Of a DNA stretch of 64,000 nt, positions 55,270 through 64,000 are shown piece after piece (the stretch's first letter is position 1; every line of letters begins with the position of its first letter). The position numbers and the translations under genes are program-made. The stretch is from Schistocerca nitens (taxonomy: Eukaryota; Arthropoda; Insecta; Orthoptera; Acrididae), in assembly GCF_023898315.1 (NCBI RefSeq), contig NC_064621.1:538801383-538865382 (forward strand). The letters are read 5' to 3'. A model generated the notes under the pieces. That model was given only the letters and a program-made list of their open reading frames with translations, did not search any database and was not told where the DNA came from.

Positions 55270-57851
55270 GAGCCAGTCAATACGTTCGGGGGCCATACGG
55301 TCCAGAATCGGTATGCCAATCAGGCAAAATCGCCGTTAGCATTGAGGCCCCAATCACCCCACCGACGCACAAGACTGAAGATACCCGTTTGGTAAAATAA
55401 CGTGTCCTGCTGTGTGAAGAAGTCAGTAGTTTCCTGCTGCACATCCTCGTCCAACCCTTCAAGGCCTTTTTAAGGCACCGAAGGTGTGATAAACTCTTGC
55501 TGGGAGATCAGGACTATAGGGTGCGGGGGTGTCCGCTTGTCTCCCACTTGAACTGGCATAACTTCTACTGGCCTCCCAGGTTGCCCGGTGTCTTTTATAG
55601 AATCTCGATCAGCATGGAACTTGGGGCACCGTCCCATAATTGCTGCACCATGCAGATTCTTGACTCCCCGACAGGTGTTACCGGTATGTGTTCTTCAGCA
55701 TCCAAGAAAACTTTAGTAGCACCTTTGGACGCATTTCGTAAGGACGTCGCCTATTACCTTTCCACATTTACCGCACGCACGTCGGAAAGACACGAATGCC
55801 ACACTAATCCCTGTCCTGCATGTAGGTGTTTATACGTCCGCATCAGGATCGCACTATGTTGCATATTTAGTACTGCAGCGCCCTCATACGGAAACTTTTT
55901 GATCGCCCTGATACGCCCGCTAAGCCGCTGGGCAGAACAGGTCATTAGGGTTGTGGAAAGGGCCAAATAAGGTTAGGTTCAGTTTCACCTTAAAATTGTA
56001 ATTTTTTGTAATTTAATAACACATTCGCAACCAAAGCAACACACAGCCGAACTTTTACAACTACGAGTTTGAAACTCCTAATTTTTCACGGCTGATATAT
56101 ATCACAGCTAGGCTGAAAGCCTCAAGGCAAGGGTGGATGGACAAACATAAACAAGATGCAATACAAACGGCTGAAGGCCCACAATAAAATTTTCAAGATT
56201 TTAAAAATAAATTACCATAACCTTTCAAAGGCAGAAGGCCGTAATGTTTAAGCTTGAAAGGTAATTTTAAGAATGAGGTTCCAAGCCGCAATGTTGAAGC
56301 TTGAAAGGTAATTTTTGGAATAAGGTTCGAAGGCTGAAGGCCCACATTTAATTTTCGAAAATTTCTTAAAGAAATATAACCATAAGCCTTAGGTTTTAAG
56401 TGGCTGAAACCGGCCTAAAAGAAATGACCACACAACGACAATAACCTTTCAGCAAATATCCACTTGCCGGAATTCAAATTTACTTTCATAAAACACAGTC
56501 AACCAAGAATTTTTTTTAATCATTGGCTATGATAGATTACAAACAGACAATTAAACACCGGTGAGAAAGACAGTAAAGACAACAGCATTCAGAAGCCTCC
56601 AGGGGTCGGTCTTCCCTCGTTCACTTAGGTGAGACAGGTGGTGAGCCCAACTACACTTGATGCGTCAGAATCCAACCAAGGGACAGCCACAGACCGACTT
56701 GCTTGCCACCAATCGGTACCTGAGAACTCAAACACAAAACGTTATGGACATAATTATCCACAACCAAATATGTATATATATTAAGCTGTCAAAACTACAC
56801 ACCGTGTTGGACAGCGATAACAGGTGAGGAAAGGACACTGCCTGAAGTTACGTTAGTGGCCAGGGCAGGTAACTGGAACACTAACGGCCACAAGGCAGAA
56901 AATTCTGCTGGTGCACTTGAATTGTAGTCAACCGATATAGTTAATTCCACCGCATTGCAGCTAAATTTCAGCAACACAAACGCTCCGTGTTGCTCAGAGG
57001 AAAACCTCCCAAACAGCCAAGCACCGAAACGGACCACAACATGAATGAACGTGGCTTGGGTGCTTAAAACACCACTCAACTTTGACGTCCTGGGTCGGTG
57101 AGATACTAGGCTCGTAGCGATCGGACAGCTCCTCACACGCTCCGACACTGCGCAGGGACCGCCAACGGACCCAGCCGACTGCGCCGCACGGAGATATCCT
57201 CCCTGGTCCGCACCAACCGACCTACTACCCTCAGAATGCCGACAGCATCTAAAATAGTCATGAGTGAACATAACGCCAACTACACACACAACCTGACAAC
57301 ACTTGCACGAAGACCTGAACGATACCCAACAGTAACTAAGCGCGCACGAAGACAAATCGGGAGTCGACGCACACACACACAGCCGACTCATGAACGATCG
57401 GCGAGCCAAAAGGCGTCGTCCAGTAGGGCGACCGAACGACGATCCACCAAGACCGTGGCCCGGCTCAAGTGATGCGTCGCGACAATGATCGGGCGAGCCA
57501 TGTCGACGCAGACCTCACTGCTGCTCCAACCCGATTGCACTGGTGCCGCATTGCAACTCCGCAACTGACAGGTCCGGACTGCGCTCCAGACGCGTTCGAA
57601 CTGACTGGCAACCCGAACTCGCGACCTGAACTGGCTTACGACAAACAACGACCGGGAAGTCATAGGAGTCGAGCAAAAATACTATGAGAGAGGATATATC
57701 GATACACGTTGCTAGCGCCGGCCATAGTCAGTCAAAGCAGCAGCTCAGTGACAGTAGTAATTTAAATTAATATAGTGAGGTGTAAGTACATTAAAAACAG
57801 GGTTTAGAATACATGATGGCGGGAACACGAGCCACTCACGGCTCACGCCCC
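55270..57851. mobile_element. Unidentified 2.6-kb insert in the RTE LINE
   Basis: TTATAC borders it on both sides (55264-55269 and 57852-57857), and the LINE sequence rejoins exactly when it is removed. The left 200 bp hold a mariner-family transposase tail. The middle (56100-56400) has repeated blocks: GGCTGAAGGCCCACA at 56171 and 56332, and AAGCTTGAAAGGTAATTTT at 56250 and 56297. The right third is GC-richer with a 204-residue minus frame (56795-57409) without known motif. The ends GAGCCAGTC and CACGCCC show no convincing inverted repeat, so I cannot assign a class. It may be composite. Confidence 0.5.
55285..55460 (-). pseudogene. Mariner-family transposase C-terminus
   Basis: Minus-strand reading GLEGLDEDVQQETTDFFTQQ, DTLFYQTGIFSLVRRWGDWG, LNANGDFA fits the last 60 residues of mariner-like transposases (W...Q...FY..GI..LV.RWDKCLN..GDY). 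Two sites of the usual ending are altered and no catalytic block is present. Confidence 0.55.
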
Positions 57852-58480
57852 TTATACAATTTTCATCACCAAATGTGAAACGTCAAAATTTTTATTGTTT
57901 TCCCTTTTCAAATCTTCTTCGTTCCCTTTATACCCAGCCCGTCTACAGAGTGATTGAGGATTTTCTCAACTATAGTTTCCTTTTCATATACTTCGCAGTC
58001 CGGTTTTGGTATAAATTGCACACAGTATTTCAATCCCTGTATTTTACAACTGCTACCTTCAGAATTCCAAACACTGCATTCCAGTCAACATTGTGAAAAA
58101 CTTTCTCTAAATCTACAAAGGCTAAAAATGTAGGTTTGCCTTCTTGCAACCTATGTCCTAAGAGAAGTCATAGGTTCAGTACTGCCTCCCATGTTCCTAC
58201 TTTTGTTGTGTACTTAAAATGATTTACCCCGAGGTCAACTCCTACAATATTTTCCATTCTTCTGTAAATAATTCTAATCAGTATTTTGCAGTTATGATTT
58301 ATTAAATCGGTGATTCGGTAATACGCATGACAGCGCCTGCTATCTTTGGAACCGGAATTATTACATTATTCTTAAAGTAATTTTAGTACCTCATCAAAAA
58401 TTACTTTTTTTTTTAAATTCTCCTATTCTTCTCGGCGTTATCTCAATACCGTGTCAGAAAATGGTGCAGAACTTGAGTGT

Positions 58481-59599
58481 AACTTTGGATAATTATTTCA
58501 ACTGGACAGAAAGTATTGCTTGCCTCTATGCTCTCCAGAAGTTTTGGAACATATTTCCACAGGGTGTGAAGTCACTCTTTCTGCTGATTCTTCATTGTTG
58601 CGAAGAACACTGGTAGTAAAAAACTCGAGACATTTACAACTAGCCATGAGTATATTTGTTCATTACGCCTGAAAAATTGAAAAATTCATTTCACTATGCC
58701 AATGCTTCACACACCGAGTTACGATAGTTGCCGCTAGATAGTTACGTGACTACTGTGCTCTTGACGTGTTCATCGACTCATTAGTGAGCATGAGCCCCCC
58801 CCCCCCCCCAACCTCAAAACCAAGTCTCACTTATCTGGTGTCTCAGCTGTGACCACCCATAAAACAAAAATATTCATAAAGTCTTTGTCTGTTCCTGCTC
58901 TCCAGCTCTCGAAGAAACTACCCTGACCTATGTGCTCAGTTTGAAGTTCTGTTACATTTAAAAAATTGAAGCAGTTTCTTTTGGCACATCATACCCTTCT
59001 CCTAAAAAGTTAACATCTACAGCCACTGAGGGAAATGCTCTCAGTTTCTCGCATCTATCATGTTACTCCCTCTCTCCCTTACCTATTTCTCCCCATCTTC
59101 CACCCTTCTGTAAATTCCATTACTGCCAGCACCCTCATACTAACGTACCTACCTGTAACATGTCTTCGTTGTTCTATTTTTAGAGATATTTTTCTGTCGT
59201 ACCTTCTGTATCTCTGCCCCAACTCCACCCCCCTCCCTCGCTCATTAAGAACCCTGGACCCTTCCACGATGGCCCCGCTCGCGTGCCTCAACGATACAGA
59301 TAGTCCTACAGTATGCCAAGCTGCATCACAGACATGTCTACAGAGAGGTCTGGCTAACATGTGGTTCCTGAAGAGGGCAATCAGATGTTTCGTTGTTGCA
59401 GGGGTAACAGTTTGGATGACTGTTCGATCGGGACTTGTAACAGTAGTCAACGTGGCCTTGCTATGTTGGTATTTCGAACGATTGAAAGCAAGGGTAACTA
59501 CAGACGTTATTTTTCTAGAGAATATGCAGCTCTGTTGTATGGCTTAATGATAATGACATCCTCTTGGGTAAAATAATACGAAGGTAAAATAGCTGGCAG
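58481..59599. other. Unassigned stretch with a poly-C run
   Basis: A C tract lies at 58796-58809. Opposed frames at 59035-59547 (plus) and 59079-59450 (minus) overlap, and neither shows a known domain. Confidence 0.4.
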
Positions 59600-59751
59600 T
59601 TTGGATCTCTGGATGGAGACTGCTCAGGAGATGCTATCATCAGGAAAAACGAAACTGAGATTCTACCGGTTGGTGCTTGGGATTTTAGAACCATTAGTCA
59701 GGTAGGTACATTATTGAATTCAAAGAAGGAAACGGATAGTTTGTATTTAGA

Positions 59752-59892
59752 AGATGATGTTGATGTTTGGTTTGTGGGGGACTCAACTGCGCGGTTATCA
59801 GCGCCCGTACAAGTTCCCAACCTTCCAATCTCACCACGTTCATGAATGACGAGGACAACACAAACACCCAGTCATCTCGAGGCTGCGGACTC
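59752..59892 (+). repeat. SINE-F copy
   Basis: GATGTTTGGTTTGTGGGGGA and GCGCGGTTATCAGCGCCCGT with GACGAGGACAACACAAACAC are in the order of a known orthopteran SINE. The duplication GTATTTAGA is exact at 59743-59751 and 59893-59901. Confidence 0.82.
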
Positions 59893-60402
59893 GTATTTAG
59901 ATACAGTGGAGTTGACTGAAGTGCTATTGTATGAAGACGTGACTTTTGCACACAGGTAACTGGTTGTAAACACAAAATCAAATAGCAGTAATTCGGGAAT
60001 AGATCTGATAATGAATGAGAAAACAGGAATGAGAATAAGCTATTACGAACAGCTCATTCTAACCATTCAAGATAGAAGCGAAGCCAATAGCCACCCACAG
60101 TTATGCAGATTTTGTCAGTAAGATCCGCAGATCAGGAATGCATTGAAAGAAATTATGAGGAGCTAAAACAAACTATCCAGATAGTTAAGGAAGATGAAAA
60201 CGTAATTGTGATGGGTGACTGGAATTCGGTAGTAGCAAAAGGAAGAGAAAGAAAAATAACAGGTGAAAATTGAACGGAATGAGAAAGAAAGCCGTCTGAT
60301 AGAATTTTGCACAGAGCATAGATTAATTGGCGCTAACATTTGGTTTGAGACTTGTGAAGGACGAATCTATGCGTGGAAGAGACTTAGAGACACTGTAAGT
60401 TT

Positions 60403-60935
60403 GAAATACATCTACATCTACAAGGACACTCTTCAAATCACATCTAAGTGTCTGGCAGAGGGTTCATCGAACCACCTTCAGAATAATTATCTGTTATCTC
60501 ACTCTCGAACAGCTCGCGAAAAATAAGAACACGTATATCTTTCCGTGCGAGGTCTTATTTCCCTTATCTTATTATGATGATCATTTCTCCCTATGTAGGT
60601 CGTCCACAACAAAATATTTTCGCAGTCGGAGGAGAAAGTTGGTGATTGAAATTTCGTGAGAAGATCCTGCCGCTACGATAAATGACTTTGTTTTAACGAT
60701 GTTCATCCCAAACCTGTACCATATCCATGGCACTCTCTGCCATATTTCTCGATAATACAACACGTGCTGCTCTTCTTTGAACTTTCTCGATGTACTGCGT
60801 CAATCCAATCTGGTAAGGACCCACACCGCTCAACAGTACTCCAAAAGAGGATGATCAAGCGTAGTTTAGGCAGTCTGCTACGTAGATGCGTTGCATCTTC
60901 TAAGTGTTCTGCCAACAAAACTCACTAAGAAAGAC
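60403..60935 (-). repeat. Inverted 3' end of the CR1/jockey-like LINE
   Basis: On the minus strand it reads EYCCAV-like, then SLPDWIDAVHRESSKKSSTC with frameshift, VWDEHR and an end in TTGTAGATGTAGATGT. The same blocks occur in the LINE at 6870-8411 (YIEKVQRKAARFV region and tail). Confidence 0.8.
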
Positions 60936-61728
60936 GTAAAAGGAAAATTTTAAACTGAAAAATAATACTAAGGGCGGATTTGGTCTCTGGCCATATGTTA
61001 TTCGTTATTGCGAACAACACTGAAGGAATTGAACAAAGGAAAAAATTTACGAATATGGAACCTGGGTAAACTGAAAGTACCACTGGTTGTGGAGAAGTTC
61101 AAAGGAAGCATTAGGTAACGATTGACTGAAAAATGGAAAAGAAATATAACAGAAAATGACTAAGTAGGTGCGAGAGATCAAATCATGAAGTAAGTCAGGG
61201 ATGAAAGAGGCAAAACTACACGGACCATTAGAAATTCTTTGATAATATGAAAAATTTAAAAGAAGTAGAAAAATAAAAATACAGTGAATGAAGCAGGTAA
61301 AAGGGAATACAAATGTCTAATAATGACATAGAAATGACAAAATAATTAAAGAAGGAAAGGCTAGAGTAAAACTGAAAATTATAGAAGTCTGTATCACTAT
61401 GAGAGAAATAGATACGTTATGAAAAAAATTAAATAAATCTCTGAATAAAGAGAGGTAACTGTATGAAAACTAACAGCTCACATGGCGAACCAGTACTAAA
61501 CAAAGAAGTGAAGGCTGGTTAAGTGGAACGAAGTATTGAAGAGCTATACAAGGGAAACGAACCTGAACATAACATTATGACAAGGGAACCTGCATTAGAT
61601 GAAGGTGAGATTGAAATGTGATACTGAGAGAAGAATTTGACTGAGCGCTGAAAAACCAAATACGAGGAGCGGACGACATTTAGTCGGAATTTCTGAGATC
61701 CTTGGGAAAGCCAGCCATGACAAAACCA

Positions 61729-62808
61729 CACTGAGGTGACAGATGTCGTGACATACTGATATCCACATAGACAGTAGCATCGTATACACAAGATGAAAAA
61801 GGGCAGGCACTGGTGCAGTTGTCATTTGTACTCAGGTGATTAATGTGAAAAGGACTCATAGTACATTCCATTTCGGAAATCGTTAGGGAATTCAATTCTC
61901 CGAGACACACAGTGTCAAGAGTTTGCCGAAAATACCAAATTTCAGACATTACCTCTTAACACGGACAACGCTGTGGCTGACGGCCTTCACTTACGATCGA
62001 GAGCAGCGGCGTTTGCGTATAGTTGTGCCAACAGACAAGCAACACTGCATGATGTAACCGCAGAAATGAATGTGGAAGTATGGTGAACGTATCCGTCAGG
62101 AGAGTGCACGATATGTGGCGTTATTGGGCTATGGCAGCAGACGCCCGGCGCTGGTGCCTTTGGTAATAGCACGACATCGCCTGCAGCGCTTCTCTGGGCT
62201 CGTGACCATATCGGTTTGACCCTAGACTACTGGAAAACCGTGGCCTAGTCTGATGAGTCCCGATTTCAGTTGGTAAGAGCTGATGGTAGCGTTGGAGTGT
62301 GGCACAGACCACACAAAGCCATGAGCACAAGTTGTCAACACGACACTGTGCAAGGCGGTGGTGGGTCCAGAATGGTGTGGGCTGTGTTAACGTGGAATGG
62401 ACTGAGCTCTCTGGTGCAACTGAACCGATCATTGACTGGAAATATTTATGTTCGGCTACGTGGAGGCCGTTTGCAGATATTCGTTAAATTGATGTTCTCA
62501 AACAACGATGGAATTTTGTTCATGATTGGTTTGAAGAACTTTCTGGAGAATTTGAGTGAATGATTTGGCCACCCACATCGTCGAACATTTCTAGCACGTA
62601 ATCGAGAGGTCAGTTCGTGCACAAAATCCTGCTCTGGAAATATTTTCGCAATTATGGACGGCTATAGAGGCAGCATAGTTCAATATATCTGTAGGAGACT
62701 TCCAACGAAATGTTGAGTCCATGCCACGTCGAGTTGCTGCACTATGCTGGGTAAAAGGAGGCTCAACAAGATATTAGGAGATATCACATTAGTTTTGCCT
62801 CCTCAGTG
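61729..62808 (+). mobile_element. Tc1/mariner-type element inserted in the RTE LINE
   Basis: The ends are CACTGAGGTGACAGATGT and the complement of CACTGAGGAGGCAAAACT. The right TA (62809-62810) is intact and the left one has become CA (61727-61728). The LINE frame rejoins when it is removed. The transposase is decayed: DESRFQLVRADGS, VWHRPHKAMS, MVWAVLTWNGLSSLVQLNRS are in one frame at 62249-62500, followed by frameshifts and a lost second-Asp block. The family matches the copy at 15948. Confidence 0.88.
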
Positions 62809-63250
62809 TACTCCATCTGGTGTGCAAAGTATATGAGCAGGCTAAGCACCCCAAGACTTCTGGGAGAACGTAATAATTCCAATTAAAAAAACGTAAGCGC
62901 TGGCAGTTGTGAATATTACTGAACTGTAAGTGTAATAAGTCATGGGCGCAAAGTCAGATCAGTTTGTGTTACGGAGAAACATGCTAGGCAATACTGACTC
63001 TACGAGTTACCATGTAAGATATGTTAAAGGATGATAAACATAGGCTTATAGCATTTGCAGTCTTAGAGAAAGGCTTGACTGTGCTGAATATTTCAAGTTC
63101 TGCAGGTAAGAGAGGTAAAATACGGAGAACGAAAGGCTATTTACGACTTGCACACGAAAGAGTGTAGTTGTAGGAATCGAAGGATATGAAAGGCAAGCAG
63201 TTATTGAGACAGGAGTCGGATACTGTAGTAACTAGACTGGGTCCAGAGTA

Positions 63251-63703
63251 AAGCCCTGCTGAGGCTCCTGTCGTTACAGCCCCCCCCCCCCCCCCCCCAA
63301 GTCGTCTGAGTCCAAATGAGAGAAGAATGGTAGAGATAAGTAAATGTAAATTAATCGTCTTAAACGAATTATGTACATTACGTCTGAACGGTCGAACGTA
63401 ATCTGAACCACGGGCTTCCCAAACAAGTCCACAATGTTCCCACTGCGCGCATTTCCAAAGCAATAAAAAAACATAAAAAATTCTTAGCCACAAGAAATAT
63501 ATAGAGCTTAGTATAAATGAGAGATGAAATAGGAATCAGAATAACGGAGAAAATATAGGTCGGGAACAGATCAAACGTCACTCCAACATTATACATACTT
63601 AAAATTTGCTTTTCCTAAGTAGCAGATACATTAGGTTTGAAAACTTCTTTAGTGGACAGGTTTAATTTCCAGAGGAGAGCAGTCGAAATACCACTCCCAA
63701 ACA
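63251..63703. other. Unassigned stretch with a poly-C run
   Basis: A pure C tract (63281-63298) gives poly-Gly peptides on the minus strand, which are artefacts. Nothing else is recognised. Confidence 0.5.
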
Positions 63704-63894
63704 AAATGGCTCTGAGCACTATGGGACTCAACTTCTGAGGTCATTAGTCCCCTAGAACTTAGAACTAGTTAAACCTAACTAACCTAAGGACATCACAAAC
63801 ATCCATGCCCGAGGCAGGATTCGAACCTGCGACCGTAGCGGTCTTGCGGTTCCAGACTGCAGCGCCTTTAACCGCACGGCCACTTCGGCCGGCC
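63704..63894 (-). repeat. SINE-A copy, young subfamily
   Basis: The duplication CTCCCAAACA is exact at 63694-63703 and 63895-63904. It has the CTTTAACCGCACGGCC head variant, nearly identical to 1-168 and 44707-44900. The remaining 100 bp of the window show nothing. Confidence 0.93.
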
Positions 63895-64000
63895 CTCCCA
63901 AACATGGCAGTAAATTTTCCGTAACCGAAGTACTGACTTAAATCTGTTGGTAACTATATCGCGTGTGGCGAAATCGATGAGAGCGATCGGTTGTCGGCGA

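Larger units (their letters stand above)
53130..58480 (-). pseudogene. RTE-type LINE reverse transcriptase in three pieces
   Basis: On the minus strand, RT blocks lie at 57858-58480 (NNVIIPVPKIAG, then EWKILELTSG- and VGTWEAVLNL-like blocks and CRFRESFSQC), 55058-55269 (TLEEQLNMDSVLKIGYN-like, SKSKRRLMECSRIKSGDAE, EFCYLGSQI) and 53130-53276 (DDGRSKENIKHKLAVVGKEF). The two gaps are a Tc1 element and an unidentified 2.6-kb insert. Joining across both gaps recovers the block order of the intact relative at 43459-44500. Many stops are present. Confidence 0.75.
59600..63250 (+). pseudogene. RTE-type LINE, endonuclease to RT start, with three insertions
   Basis: Plus-strand blocks in order: an ELKQTIQIVKEDENVIVMGD-WN region at 60160-60230 (endonuclease GDWN motif), RLIEFCTEHRLIGANIWFET and GRIYAWKR at 60290-60380, a linker with polar frames at 60940-61700, then after 62810 a block reading GVQSI-AG and PQDFWENVIIPIKKT (start of RT) and RKAIYDLHTKECS at about 63140. 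Insertions are SINE-F (59752-59892), an inverted LINE tail (60403-60935) and a Tc1/mariner copy (61729-62808). Stops are frequent. The RT core is not present before the window end. Confidence 0.75.

Noticed and set aside
56795..57409. 204-residue minus-strand frame
   Set aside because: No known domain, and the composition follows local GC content. It lies within an unclassified insert.
1..64000. CRISPR arrays, bacterial operons or ribosome-binding sites
   Set aside because: The repeat content, SINEs and LINEs show an animal genome; no spaced short repeats of CRISPR type are present.

Overview
The window looks like a repeat-dense intergenic or intronic stretch of a large insect genome, most likely a locust or grasshopper (Orthoptera, probably Schistocerca). 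The clue is the density of one tRNA-derived SINE (12 copies, called SINE-A here), plus related SINEs and Tc1/mariner families that I recognise from memory as typical of that genus. I see no convincing host gene. Nearly everything that can be assigned is a transposable element or a fragment of one, and most broken reading frames are explained by nested insertions, nonsense codons and frameshifts.

Layout. 1-2.5 kb: SINE-A, RTE-type LINE remnants and a transposase tail. 2.47-5.71 kb: a TIR transposon with 168-bp terminal inverted repeats, split by a solo LTR that itself holds a SINE; its transposase has a 151-bp tandem duplication. 6.54-10.80 kb: a fossil mariner carrying a truncated LINE (with a SINE inside) and a nearly intact Tc1-like element. 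11.4-21 kb: SINEs of several families, two palindromes, a tandem repeat and two transposase remnants. 21-25 kb: mostly unassigned AT-rich DNA. 25.33-29.86 kb: a Mutator-like element (FLYWCH plus MULE transposase) inside a SINE, with 9-bp target duplications. 31.76-40.03 kb: a young Gypsy-type LTR retrotransposon with almost identical LTRs, an intact gag, a protease-bearing pol start, no reverse transcriptase or integrase core, and a surviving integrase C-terminus. 40.6-47 kb: SINEs, a DD41D-type mariner relative and an RTE 3' end. 47.58 kb: a SINE with a 5S rRNA-like head. 48-64 kb: more Tc1/mariner copies and two RTE LINEs broken up by insertions.

The best signal is at the gag/pol junction of the Gypsy element (35192-35251). 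A GGGAAAC slippery heptamer lies in the correct gag phase, followed by a 6-nt spacer containing the gag stop and then a foldable H-type pseudoknot, with pol in the -1 frame. This is the architecture of programmed -1 frameshifting. The element is a recently inserted deletion derivative, so it was probably mobilised in trans or lost its core after insertion.

Many insertions are bounded by exact or near-exact target-site duplications, so the relative order of events can be read directly. Family names rest on motif recognition without database searches.
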